A DNA stretch of 64,000 nt from Physella acuta. Taxonomy: Eukaryota > Mollusca > Gastropoda > Physidae. Below are positions 22,286 to 36,701 of the stretch, piece by piece; position 1 is the stretch's first letter, and every line of letters begins with the position of its first letter. The notes below the pieces were generated by a model. The model made no database searches. It was not told the origin of the DNA and was given only the letters and a program-made list of their open reading frames with translations. The position numbers and the translations under genes were made by a program. Location of the stretch: contig NW_026733201.1 of NCBI RefSeq assembly GCF_028476545.1, positions 1 through 64,000 on the forward strand, written 5' to 3'.

Positions 22286-22892
22286 CAGTGTAAACAGAAA
22301 AATGGCTGTCAAAATCCGGTACACGCAAATAAAATGTAAATCATACAAAAAATAGGTTTCTTTCTTTTGATGTTCATCAAAGAAATTGTGTTCAAACAAA
22401 ATTAAAGCGCTCAACAGCTGATGTTGATTACGGAGATGTTAAGAAATGATTCATATCATTTCATTATTAATAATGTTTGTTGAATGTTCAGTATATAGCA
22501 AATAGACCTACACTAATTTACAGATTTAGGCATATACTAATAACTAATATTAATACATATTAGTCTAATATACTATACTAACTATACTATAATAGTGTAT
22601 AGAAGAGTACTATAGACTATAGTGTATATTAACCTGGGTTCTTTCGAACCCATTTGGTTTGGTGAGTTTTTTCTCATAGGTTTGGCGAAAGTCAAGACTC
22701 AAAGCACCCCCGACTCACAAGATTCACGATCGGCGGATTTTGTGAGTGCGGACGATGGAACTGTTGAAAAAAAATGCGGTCGGTCAATGCGAATATGAAA
22801 CTCGTGGGTTCAGTACGTCCAAGAAATTTAAGTTAATTTCCGTGCCGATCAAAAACCCACCTATAAAATAGTTAAATATTAATAATAATTAA

Positions 22893-23236
22893 TACGAGCC
22901 GGTCCGCGGCATAACATACGCCGCTATTTAGTTGTTGTTTTTTCTACTTTTCAGTAATTCATAATTTGAGAATTTGACTGTACCAACGCTGACACTGAAA
23001 ATATTTCTTTAAAACACTATAAGTATCTCGTTAAGGACCATAACCCCCCCCCCCCCCTTTTAAAATCGTTTCAAACTAAATTATCTGCCCCTAATAGCCG
23101 TCACTAAACCCGACTCCACGAAGGTAAACATAGCGTGAACCACAGCTCACTAAGACCATGTAGGGGTGGGGATGGTAGGGAGCGCGTTTACAGCTTGTTT
23201 TCTAGCGTCTCCCAGAAGAGAATTATATATATAGAT
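22893..23236. mobile_element. Unclassified interspersed repeat (copy B)
   Basis: Sister of 17703-18126 with the same ends (TACGAGCCGGTCCGCGGC and GAGAATTATATATATAG), about 80 bases shorter because of an internal difference around the poly-C stretch. No open frame. Confidence 0.75.
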
Positions 23237-23395
23237 TATTAAATAAGAAATGAAAATTAGAAAAATGTAGTTATGTAGGTAGGCTAATGCTAAGTTGACT
23301 TGGTCAAATTTTAAAATAATAATTAAGGAAGTTTCGACTTATTTTTAATTTCTAATTGTAGCCTAAATAAAACATTAAACTTTACCAGTGTTTCT

Positions 23396-23593
23396 TCCAG
23401 ACTTTTTTCTCCGGGGGGGCACTTGAAATTTTCGGGGGGGGGGGGGCGGTAGACTTTCTTCGGGGGGGGCGGACACTGTTAAAAGTATATATTTTCTATA
23501 TAAATTATATAAATTTCATTTCGTTCGGGGGGGCGGTAAAAAATTTTCGGGGGGGGCTTCGCCCCCCCGAAGAGATGCCTGGAAGAAACTCTG
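23396..23593 (+). mobile_element. G-rich hAT-like MITE, complete reference copy with perfect 8-bp target duplication
   Basis: 198 bases from CAGTGTTTCTTCCAG to CTGGAAGAAACTCTG, a 15-base terminal inverted repeat with one mismatch, flanked by AACTTTAC on both sides (23388-23395 and 23594-23601). The interior consists of G-runs separated by short A/T stretches and ends in a GGGGCTTCGCCCC hairpin. It has no coding capacity and depends on a transposase elsewhere. It defines the family seen at 2842, 12932, 31028, 31337, about 55010 and 59044. Confidence 0.95.
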
Positions 23594-23635
23594 AACTTTA
23601 CGCTTGCTAAATAAATACCTAATAACAGGCTACCC

Positions 23636-24290
23636 CAAGGGTCGGCAACCAGCGCTCGCGAGCCGCATGCGGCTCTTTTGATGTCAGGACGCGACTCTCC
23701 AGTTCCATAATAATTATATTATTATATGTTCATAACTCATAAACATATTATACTGTAAAAACAACATTAAACAAGATAAAAGCACTAAGAATAGGTGGAG
23801 TAGAGCGTATTTTTTAGTATACAGGCAGCTGCTTACCAGCTCCACAACTATGCTGTGGCCAGCCCCGTCGCAGTGGTTCCATGCTTTCCACTACAGAAGT
23901 GCACGTTTTTTTTTTTCAATAGTAATTGTTATTTTATTCAGAAGGCTTTTGTTTGTGTCACTGTGCATTAATCTGATTTGATTGACATAGTTTTTTAGTT
24001 ATTAGCTTCTAAATTGTGTAGGGATAGTCACTGCTATAGTTATATAATTTGATTTTATTATCCTAGCAGAGCTAGCAAAAATACTTAAATATGTTTTGTG
24101 CGAAACATGCATAAAGTTTTATATGAATAAATATTATTTCATACTTAAACACATTTATTTTAAAATCATTTACCTAATCAAAATCAATACCATAATATTG
24201 ACAAAAAAATGTTAGTGGCTCTTTAAAAACTGGGAGATTTTGTACATTGTAACTTTTGGCTCTTCCGTCTCAAAAGGTTGCCGACCCCTG
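23636..24290. mobile_element. hAT non-autonomous element (655 bp) with perfect 8-bp target duplication
   Basis: Ends CAAGGGTCGGCAACC and GGTTGCCGACCCCTG form terminal inverted repeats of a common hAT type. GGCTACCC flanks both sides (23628-23635 and 24291-24298). Subterminal GAGCCGCATGCGGCTC is palindromic and GGCTCTT recurs near the right end. No transposase frame survives in the interior. Confidence 0.95.
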
Positions 24291-24298
24291 GGCTACCC

Positions 24299-26353
24299 GC
24301 ATCTTTCTTTAATTAACTATCAATAAAAATCGCGCCACCCTTCAAAAAGTTTGAATGGTTTTATGTTGTTGTTGTTTTTTTATCGGCCTATATAAGTGTT
24401 TAAATAACGTCACGATCCCGTTGACTAAGTAAATTTTCTAGGAAGTTTCAAACAAATAAATAGATCAGTTAACGACGACTAAAATGTAGGTATATTCACT
24501 TGTCGTCCCAGTACACTTCTTTACCTTGATGCCTCTATTGCAATAATGTCTCTTGTCCTATAATGTTACTTTTTCATAGCCGTCCAGCTTTTTTTAAAGC
24601 TACAGGAAAGTATAGCTAACGATGACAGTAGTAGTCTAGTAGTATACCAATACCAAAGTACATAAGCTGTGACATATAAGCCTATTAAGACCTCAGTGGC
24701 GTAGCTAGGAGGCGGTGATGACGGCCGCGGATCCTTGGGGAGCGGCAAAATTGGTAGAGAAAAAAAAATTAAAAGCCTTATTTTAATATGCAGTTTTGAA
24801 TGACACACAGTCAAAGTTGAGAAAATTAACGACTACAAAGGCTTTACACTCTGATGTAACTGTTTTCTACCATGCTAAACCCCTCGCCAACTTTTTCTAA
24901 GATCAGAAACATTTACTTGTTTGGAATACATCGTGATCAATTGTATTTAAGAGAAATAAATATCACAGGTTTTCTGTCGCTATCTGACCAGTGAAATAGC
25001 ATAGGTTGGGGTGGAAGTCGATACGGTTTGGTCTAAATTATAAGAACTTAAGAAAAATATAACAAAGCATTCTACATTTAAAATTACCGAATACATTTTT
25101 TGCTACAAAATTAGTAAATTGTACTAAGACGAGAGACAGGGGGGGGGGGGCGGTATGATTATTTCATAACCTAATACTGCAATTTCCATATAGTTAAGGC
25201 TACTAAAAATGAGGTACAACGTCTGGCCACGGTACAACATGACCTCTGCTACGGCTTTGATTATCAACTGCTGCTGATTATCCAAAACTTTTTCAATATT
25301 GTTCTAAAGACAAGGCCAAAAATGTAACTTATTCTTCTACAAACAACACTCTAAACTTGTTTTATAAATTTATTTCGGCTGTCTAAGCAGCTTAGGCACC
25401 ATTTTGTCAACTAACTTCTTAGTTCAAGCCCTGAAAATCCAGCATCCCCCATTTTTATCAAACGATTTCTTTCGTGATTTCTGTCCCCCCGTCCGTCCCC
25501 CCCCCATCTTTTCTACACCAGCGCCTCTTTAGTGTTGTTACTGTACTTCTGGGTTTGTCTTATAACCACCACCTTTTCCTTTCTCTTTATTTCCTTTCAT
25601 TATTTAATGAATCCGAGCCATACACTAAAACAGACTTCACATTTGTGCTAAAAATCCTGAGTTAAATTTGCTTAATTGGTTTAGAATGTTATAAGCGTTT
25701 TATCGATGCTAATTCTAATCTGAATGTTTTGGTCTTTTCACTATCAGTAGACTAATTTTACTCCTTAAACCAGTATAAAGTTCTAGAAGGTGGAGCACAT
25801 CTACCAAACCGTCAATTTATTTATATATCTTGTGTTCCTTGTCATGGTCCCTTACATTTACTTATAAAGGTTTTGACTCTTACTCCTAATAAATGTCAAA
25901 CGAACGGGCCGGCCCAAACCTTTTGTTTCCCCCCAATGATTAATTTAATTACAACTAGTGTTGTCAGGTACTTGACTCTCACTATGATCAAAATAGTGCT
26001 GTCTACATACTTGCTCAGTTATCAGTCCTAAAGATGGATTTAATGGCTTGGTTTTTCTAAAATTGCCTCAATTCTCATAGGAGAAATCTAATTTAAAAAG
26101 CAAACAGCAGATTTCTTGTTGGCTGTGTGACTATTATTATATTATATTTAAAAATAATCTTATAATCAGTACACTTAAAAAAAACAACCAGACAAACAAT
26201 TCATCAAAAAGTACAAATAAGTTTAATACTTCTTCCAGCTTCAACAATATAGATAGCAACAATAAGTTTTAAACATTGTACATTAAAAAAAATCAGTTCA
26301 AATACTCTATACATGTGGAATGCTGCATTCAATATTTCTTAAAAATTAATACT
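24299..26353. other. Intergenic region between tubulin gene 2 upstream side and gene 3 3' end
   Basis: AT-rich with poly-G at 25139. CAGTGGCGTAGCTAGGAGGC at 24694-24713 looks like a solo hAT-type end. The frames at 24566-24814 and 25474-25665 have no recognisable domain. No gene supported. Confidence 0.55.
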
Positions 26354-26359
26354 TTTATT
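26354..26359 (-). terminator. Candidate polyadenylation signal of tubulin gene 3
   Basis: AATAAA on the minus strand, about 190 bases after the stop codon. The choice among nearby AT-rich sites is not proven. Confidence 0.4.
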
Positions 26360-26545
26360 AGTTACAAATGTTTACATTGTAACAAAACAAATCACATACT
26401 ATTTTTTCTGAATTAAAACAAAGATAAAAATAAATCATAAAAATTTGGTAATTAGAAATCTTAAATCTTTTAAGTATAAAATTATTTAAAGCTAATTATT
26501 AACTAACTTAAAGGTTAAAGTTGGAATGAGATAATAAATTTAATT

Positions 26546-29833
<3,288 letters not shown>

Positions 29834-29899
29834 TTTTTTCTGTTTGTATTAAAGTAGCTGAAATTATATTAGTAAAAATTCGTGTCCGATATCCCCACA

Positions 29900-30010
29900 C
29901 ACGACAGTAATGCGTCGAACAGGGTTTGGCACTAATGACGAACTAGAGCAACCGAAGTGGTTTATACCGGCGTGCGCAACATCCGTACAACATTGAGCCA
30001 ATGGCTACAA
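29900..30010 (-). promoter_or_regulatory. Core promoter of alpha-tubulin gene 3
   Basis: On the minus strand: GTAGCCATTGG (29998-30008, an inverted CCAAT in the place of the X-box-like site), TATAAAC at 29960-29966, an initiator TCATTA with A at 29936, and TCGACGCATTACTGTCGT at 29901-29918, 49 bases from the TATA start. It matches the gene 1 and gene 4 block with one base changed. Confidence 0.75.
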
Positions 30011-30937
30011 AATACAGATATCTCGACGAGGCCTAGGCCTAGACTTTTTTTTTGCTTTGTTATGTCGAGATTCTAGATCTAATTGCAATTTATTTAGATA
30101 GAAATGGGGGTATTAATACTAGTTTATTTGTAAAAAAAAAAAAAAACAATTTAAAAAACAGATTCGATTGAATAATTTAGATCTAAGTTTACAAATTGGC
30201 TTTCATTGCTTTTATACCTTGTACTTTTGATGATTTTATCATGTATGTAAGTAATCAAAACGACGAAACACAGTCGGTCCCATTCGAGTGGATGCTTTTT
30301 TACAAGCTTTTATTTATATCATGTCTGCATATCTGTGCGTCAGATTTATGTTACTCAGATTTGACCCACTTCTAATGCAGCGATTTCGTTCACTTTCCAT
30401 TTACATTCAACGCCGAAGACAATGCAACAATATACAATTTTTGGTGTAATCAAATTAGTCATTAAAATTATTTAAAAGCATTTTATAAAAATTTCAACAA
30501 CAAAATGGGAGATCAAGGGATTCAGTATAACTATAAAACTTATATCGGGACATAAAATACACGTATACTACATAGGCCTACATTTCAGTGATTATAAGCT
30601 TAACATTGAAGTGTGACACAGATTGTTACTACGAAAGTGAGATGTGGACAGGGTCGAAGGACAATGTACGCAGAAGACGACGATCCAACACACTTAAAAA
30701 TTAAGACAGAACGCCGTAGTTCGTAGTTTAATTGCATACGACGGACACGATTAAATCGACGACGACATTCACAGACATCCACACCCTAACGCTACAAGAC
30801 CAAGACTGATTTCAACTCCCTCACCTAACGACCAAATCATACTCCCACTCATCATATCCTTAGTTGCCTCGTCACATTCAACATCTTTTATTAATATAAC
30901 ACATTCCACTACACACATACTCTCATACCCATTCAGT
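30011..30937. other. Intergenic stretch upstream of tubulin gene 3
   Basis: AT-rich. A frame at 30600-30782 (minus) is rich in Arg and Cys but matches no family I recognise. No other feature seen. Confidence 0.5.
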
Positions 30938-31027
30938 ACACTACAATACCATTCACAACACAGATCACCAGTTTAAACGTAGATCTTGCGTGTTCACCGC
31001 GATGGCGGATGTTTACATAGTGACGTC

Positions 31028-31157
31028 CAGAGTTTCTTCCAGGCATCTCTCCGCCCCCCCCCCCCCCGAAAAAATTCTACCCCCCCCCCCCGAACGAAAT
31101 GAAATTTATATAATTTATATAGAAAATATATACTTTTAACAGTGTCCGCCCCCCCCC
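31028..31157 (-). mobile_element. G-rich hAT-like MITE, 3' part (unit 1)
   Basis: CAGAGTTTCTTCCAGGCATC is the right terminal repeat of the 23396 family, here on the minus strand, followed by the shared AACGAAATGAAATTTATATA core and ending GTGTCCGCCCC. The other end is replaced by SINE sequence. Confidence 0.85.
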
Positions 31158-31248
31158 ACTAGAGTGGATTCGGTGACCTTCTATTGAAGCCCGGGATACG
31201 AACTCGAGACTTTTGGGTAAGCAGTGGTACGCTCTACCACCCGACCAC
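31158..31248 (-). mobile_element. tRNA-derived SINE fragment (unit 1)
   Basis: On the minus strand GGTCGGGTGGTAGAGCG resembles a Pol III A box and GAGTTCGTATCC a B box, 50-60 bases apart as in tRNA-type SINE heads. It shares AAAAGTCTCGAGTTCG with the SINE copies at 49690 and 58983. Confidence 0.7.
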
Positions 31249-31336
31249 ACTACAATACCATTCACAACACAGATCACCAGTTTAAACGTAGATCTTGCGT
31301 GTTCACCGCGATGGCGGATGTTTACATAGTGACGTC

Positions 31337-31469
31337 CAGAGTTTCTTCCAGGCATCTCTCCGCCCCCCCCCCCCGAAAAAATTCTACCCCCCCCCCCCGA
31401 ACGAAATGAAATTTATATAATTTATATAGAAAATATATACTTTTAACAGTGTCCGCCCCCCCCCCCCCC
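31337..31469 (-). mobile_element. G-rich hAT-like MITE, 3' part (unit 2)
   Basis: Duplicate of 31028-31157, differing in poly-C length. Confidence 0.85.
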
Positions 31470-31562
31470 ACTAGAGTGGATTCGGTGACCTTCTATTGAA
31501 GCCCGGGATACGAACTCGAGACTTTTGGGTAAGCAGTGGTACGCTCTACCACCCGACCACAC
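31470..31562 (-). mobile_element. tRNA-derived SINE fragment (unit 2)
   Basis: Duplicate of 31158-31248. Its 5' edge directly abuts the alpha-tubulin relic, so the SINE probably landed in that pseudogene. Confidence 0.7.
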
Positions 31563-31927
31563 CGCCCCCTTACCGTCGTAATTGGATGACTCCTCCTTGT
31601 CCAATCTGGCCCAGATCCCTGCTATGGCGGCCGTGGTAGAAGACATACACAACGTTCTTTGAACTTTGGCAAGGTCACCCACTGGTGCGAGGCTCAGGGG
31701 TTGATACCAGCCTGTTCATGCGTCAACATCACTTAATTAATTAATTACATTATATTTACATTATATTGTTTTCGTAATTTAACAGGGGAGGGGAATTAAA
31801 AAAAGGCGTTACACCTTTTCCGACATTTTTTTTACCCCCATCCCCCGTCACATATCATCTCAAACCCCCCCCCCCCCCCCCCAAAGGATTGATCAAAAGA
31901 AACTCTGACAACAACAGCTGTGAAGAG
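31563..31927 (-). pseudogene. Broken fifth alpha-tubulin copy (parts of exons 8 and 5)
   Basis: The minus-strand segment 31711 to 31563 aligns with alpha-tubulin exon 8. It begins just after an AG acceptor (GAACAG then GCTGGTATCAAC, versus GTTGGCATCAAC in live genes), then reads [21 protein letters not shown] and IWARLDK against [21 protein letters not shown] and AWARLDH. About 7 bases are missing near its start, shifting the frame, and the end decays into SINE. Further upstream, 31927-31908 matches the first 20 bases of exon 5 at 17 positions, again behind a CAG acceptor, before a C-rich insertion cuts it off. Retained splice edges mean it arose by DNA duplication, not from a processed mRNA. 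No starts, tail or catalytic exon remain, so it cannot make tubulin. The exon 5 piece is less certain. Confidence 0.8.
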
Positions 31928-31929
31928 CT

Positions 31930-32504
31930 GAGGACATTTAAAATTCGTTGATGGTATTTCAAATATTTTCCTCTTCAGTTTCATCTACAGCTGTATGATG
32001 AAAACGAGAGAATAACTTTGAGATCTGTGATATTGTCGAGAAGGTCGTCATTTGATTAGAAGCAGAAGTCGCGGGATGATACCGTCTGCGTGGTAGTCTG
32101 ATCGGAAGTTTGAAGAAAGGTCAGCGACCCTGACTCCCCAAACTTGTGTTGTTGCAACTTGTCCCAGTTTCTCTTAATATCCTCTTGCTTAACATTAGCG
32201 TTGTTTTTTTTTTTCTAAATATTTTTAAAAAAATTTTTTTTTTTTTTTTATTTTTTTTTTTTTTTTAGCAAAGGCTATTCGATGAATAGCTAAAAAAACT
32301 GATGTCGGTTGATTGAAATTTATAAGCGACACACCATACAAAGCATCGAGTTAAAAGTGTAGCCGGTGCAAACAGTGTGTTTTGTTTCCAAACAAATCTT
32401 TATCTGGTGTTATATGATGTTGACTCTTTTGATAGTTTAGTTTGGAGATTTAATGAACACTTTTAAAATATAATACATATATGTTCAGTTCATAAAAAGT
32501 ACTC
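31930..32504. other. Non-coding stretch, nothing recognised
   Basis: It contains T-rich tracts (32205-32270). Given its position, remains of earlier tubulin exons might be expected at 32030-32190, but I could not align them convincingly. Confidence 0.4.
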
Positions 32505-32576
32505 CTCCCCGGCGGGGAATCGAACCCCGGTCTCCCGCGTGACAGGCGGGGATACTTACCACTATACTACCGAGGA
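32505..32576 (-). tRNA. tRNA-Asp (GTC)
   Basis: The 72-base minus-strand sequence starts TCCTCGGTAGTATAGTGGTA and ends in the acceptor strand CGGGGAG. The anticodon loop CTGTCAC has anticodon GTC. The B box is GGTTCGATTCC and the A box TAGTATAGTGG. Stems pair fully apart from expected wobble. A TTTTT Pol III terminator follows at 32494-32498. It looks functional. Confidence 0.98.
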
Positions 32577-32854
32577 GTTAAATAAGTTGCATTAGAAAGT
32601 CAAGTTACTTGGATTTTTTTACTTAACGTTTGAGACAATAATGTTCATTACTTAGCTAGATTCAGTGATTCTCTAACATAACTGTTAGCGATAAAACTTA
32701 TAAGAAAAGAGAAGACTTTACAAACAGTCAAGATTTATACATATCAAAAACGTGATTCACTATTGTAAATTTTGTTGAAAAGTAGGCTATTTATAGTAAC
32801 TGATGTAGGAATAAAATTAGGATTAAATCTGTTATATTTACGAGAGTAGGCACA

Positions 32855-32926
32855 GGGGATATAGCTCAGTGGTAGAGCATTCGACTGCAGATCGAGAGGT
32901 CCCCGGTTCAAACCCGGGTGTCCCCT
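32855..32926 (+). tRNA. tRNA-Cys (GCA)
   Basis: 72 bases starting GGGGATATAGCTCAGTGGTA. The anticodon loop CTGCAGA has anticodon GCA, the T arm is CCCGGTTCAAACCCGGG, and the acceptor GGGGATA pairs with TGTCCCC. A T-run follows at 32929-32935 as Pol III terminator. It is divergently arranged with tRNA-Asp, 278 bases apart. Confidence 0.98.
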
Positions 32927-33058
32927 TGTTTTTTTCCTATTTTTCAACATACATGTTATACTTAGACTTTGCCCCTCGATTCAAAAACTAACTAACTAAT
33001 AATAGAGTGTGCATCATCCATAATTAAAGTAATAGGCTACATTAGCTCTTTATTTTAA

Positions 33059-35023
33059 CCCTTTCCCCGGCAACATATTTGGTACCCTGTCCCCGGCAAC
33101 TGGGTGGATTACACCCGAAGACTTTCTTTTAGTAAATTCTTTTCTTTGTTCATTGTGGGGTGGGTAACAATACTGACACAGTTAAGGTATTCGGGGCATT
33201 GTGGCCATGGGGAACACAAGACATGTTGTTGTCAATGGGAGAGCTGTAATATGATACTACAGGTTGATGGGATTCTCAAGCAAGAGTTAACCTGTGGGTG
33301 GACACATGTAGTGATTTATACTCTTTGCTGGAGCTCTGACTTGCAGTTACAGACAGAACTGTAGTTTAGAGTTACAATGGGTTAATGAAATGCAGGGGTA
33401 AGATTGCCTGTGGGAGGACATATAAGGTGATTTGTACTCTTTTAGGGAGCTCTGGAATGTAGATACAGTCGAGCATTTTAGTGTAACTTGACATTAACCT
33501 CATTAGGAGTACAAATGAGGACAAAAAGGCAAAATAACTTTGTAATGCTGCTTGAAAGTTGATACTGGGTAATGAATTGATCAAACTGGGAGTGGGGTGG
33601 GTGTTCTACAGGTTATGATCCTGAGAGTAAGGTTTATAAATAGCCATAAACATTATTGAGAACACAACAGAAACAAGTCTTGAATGCTTTTGTCTAAACT
33701 CAAGGCTAATGATAAAGGAATATATTTGCCAGTTTTGGTATAGCAGGTGAAAATTACCAACAAGTTTTGAGTCTGAATTATCAGTATCAGAGGTAGAAGA
33801 TGAAGAATTGCAGCCTTCAGTATCAAAGGTAGAAGATAATCCTGGTTCAGTTTCAACCAGCTCTGATGACAAGGTCTACCCAATATACTCCATTTCAATT
33901 ATCAATAATGTGTCAACAGTTGGCACACATAATGAAATTAAACTGATGGTGCAAAGTGAAGAAAAAGAAATATTTTCAGGAAAGACAAAGTAACAGTACA
34001 CTAGACCACTGCCTGAAGTGCTAATCCCAGGAAAAATATAAACAGCCTGACTCAAAATATTTCTTCTGTACATGAACACAAAAAATAATACAACCAATAT
34101 TTGACTGCATTAGCAGGGATGGAGAGAAAGCAAGAGGAGACACTGGCACTCTGCAGAATGACAATTTAGTTGTATGTCAATTCAGTTGTAATTATTGAAG
34201 TTTTTGAAGGCAGAATTTTCTATGAAGAGATTCAGCAACCTGGGTCATATTCACTTTCACAACAATTACAATAACAGTCCATCAGGCTCATGGTATATTT
34301 GCTTCCATTATGGTAGATATTCCATACAAATTTAGCAGGGTGTTATGTTTCTGGACAGATCATTACTAATTGGGCAACTGGTTGAATTTAGAGAAGGGAG
34401 TAGATTTATCCAATACATACCAAGCAATTCCGATAAGTATGGAATTAAAATATTTATGGCATGTGACTCATGTAACACCACTAAAAGGGTGCCTATATTT
34501 TGTAAAAGAAAACTAAAGTTCCCTACCAGCAAAAAGAAATGTCCAGTTATTTTAGTTGTATCTAACAACTGTGCTCTATGAGGTGCAAATTATTAGAACG
34601 TGTTAATGTTCTATTATTTTATTACTAAAGTTGAATACTTCAATCCTGTTTGATATTTTTGTTACTCAAATACCTTCAGATTGTTAATTTATAGTTAAAC
34701 TTTGAAAATTTAACACAATGACTTAACCCACAATGAGTAAAAACAAATATTTAGAAGCCAGTTTATAAGTTATAAATATTTTTTCCATTCAAAATTGTGT
34801 ACGGGTGTGTAAAACCCAGTTGCCAGGGACCGTATAAAAAAATTTCAAACCCTCATAAAAAAATTTTTTACGCATATTTTTTAAATTTACAACCTCCAAT
34901 GTGTTCATCCCAACCACCTTACAGATGGGAATGAGGCCCAGAAAAATTTATAAAATGAGACTCGAGATATGAGCAAAAATATAGCGACTTCGGGTGGATT
35001 ACACCCAGTCGCCGGGGAAAGGG
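33059..35023. mobile_element. Decayed piggyBac-type DNA transposon, 1965 bp, TTAA target duplication
   Basis: TTAA flanks both ends (33055-33058 and 35024-35027). The terminal inverted repeats begin CCCTTTCCCCGGC, the piggyBac type, with subterminal GGGTGGATTACACCCGAAG-like repeats inside both ends. A transposase remnant is on the plus strand. An acidic Ser-rich stretch (about 33770-33870) resembles the N-terminal region of piggyBac transposases, and 34345-34480 reads LVEFREGSRFIQYIPS and KYGIKIFMACDS, matching the catalytic-core pattern around the second conserved Asp. The remaining frame is interrupted by several stops and the gene is much shorter than the usual 550-600 codons, so it is inactive, though its ends look intact. 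Confidence 0.9.
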
Positions 35024-35027
35024 TTAA

Positions 35028-36701
35028 TCTTGTAGAACTAATCTAATTATTCAACTCGAACATGGAGTCGTCGAGTTGAATTCTAAAAAAATAAACCAAC
35101 AAAAAAAAACCAAAAAAAAAACCATTCACTTCGTGTGGTCTAGGAAAATTCTACATTCACTGTGTCCCTGTGCCATGACCCAGTTTGTCGGCGTGTTGAC
35201 TGTATGACACATTCGCTTCACTGTTTGATGACGTAATCGACTAGCGCGTGAACCTGGTCTGAAGTGGCCAGGTAATCAGCTATTCTCACATCGAGAATGT
35301 GTTTAGCCCAGTCCTGACGCAGTTACCTCCCTCCCTCCCTCACCTAGAGTAAAACCCTAGTTACATAACAAACAAAGAAACCGGTATTCATGTAGGATTA
35401 AGCTCAGCCCCTCACCCACCTAAAGGAGTGAAGGATACGTTTATTTTCTATAGCTTTAACTAGCCCTAGCCTTACAATAATTGATTGGAAAACCCGCAGA
35501 CAATCAATAAATTATCACAACGTACAAGCCTCTCCCTGTTATCAATAATCAATGCGAGTAAAACAATTGATTTCACCAAATGACACGCCTTAGAGTAGGG
35601 GAATAGGCAGGTAATTCCAGAGCGAATGTAGGCCTAGGAATAGATTATTCACCTGAATGATTGGGCGTAATGTAATGTGAGCGTTGACTGAATACTTTGT
35701 ACTCATGACTCATTATATCAATATTATAAGACATGTTTACTGCATTATGATAGCTGGTTATTAATGACATTCTATTTTAGATGTAACTACTCTGTTGAAG
35801 CTGTAACAATTGTGAGGGGAATTTTACGCCAGTGTCCGATAATAGAATCTAGTGGTAGTTATTGTTAATGTCAATTTTAATACTATCCCTAACCCCTACC
35901 ATACACTTAACCCTAATTTCTAACCATAAAACTAGTCGAGATTACAATATTACTAACAAGTAACAACCTACCACAGCTATTTTTGGAACAGTCTATTATG
36001 GGACACCGGTATCTTCAATCATCCAAATTCAGGGGAATCAATTCTGATATAGCTGTAACAATTCGACTATGACTGTCCAGATTCAGATATAGTTGTAACG
36101 ATTCTGTTAAAGCTGTTCTAATGACGATTGTGACGTGGCGTGGGATCTGTTGCTGTTACTCACTAAATATTTCAACTACGCGTTCATATTTAACTCCTAA
36201 TCAACTTTCCCATTCTCGATATCTAGTACGTCGATACAGCCCTACCTCATGCGACTTTTTGAATAATCGATAAAACTTCGATACTCAGCACATCGATGCT
36301 GCCCTACCCCACGTAACTTTTCGACTAAATCTAGTCTGCTCGTAACAATAAAAGGGTATATTTGTCCATCGTAAACAAGTTACATAAAATGACAAATTAA
36401 TTTGACTATAATGAAGTTTTACTTTTTACGTGATCTTACTAGTAGTGGACCAGTGGATTCATATCGAGTATAAGCCTGAATGTATAGCGATCTAATGTTT
36501 ATTGTTTTATAGCCAGGGATCATGTTAACGTTAATGTATGAAGTGAAAATTATTAGGACTACATTAGACAGGACTGGGGACACATTATTAGTTAGTCAAC
36601 TGGACCAACAACCCATCGACAAAATTAGAATCATGTCAAAATTGTTAACAAAACACTTATTTTGCATTTTAGAGGCTATTTAAAAAATTATGGCCGAACT
36701 A
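35028..36701. other. Intergenic stretch, nothing recognised
   Basis: AT-rich with a CCCT-repeat near 35327 and scattered ATTGATT-type motifs. No open frame of note, RNA gene or repeat family identified. Confidence 0.5.

Larger units (their letters stand above)
30938..31562. repeat. Tandem duplication, two near-identical copies of about 310 bp
   Basis: The segment starting ACACTACAATACCATTCAC at 30938 recurs at 31247, an offset of 309 bases. The two copies differ by eye only in poly-C length. Each unit holds about 90 bases of single-copy sequence, a C-rich hAT-like MITE fragment and a SINE fragment. Since both mobile pieces are duplicated together, the duplication came after both insertions and is recent. 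Confidence 0.95.

Noticed and set aside
32030-32190. Further exons of the tubulin relic
   Set aside because: Only a loose FG..SGS resemblance to exon 4; not strong enough to report.
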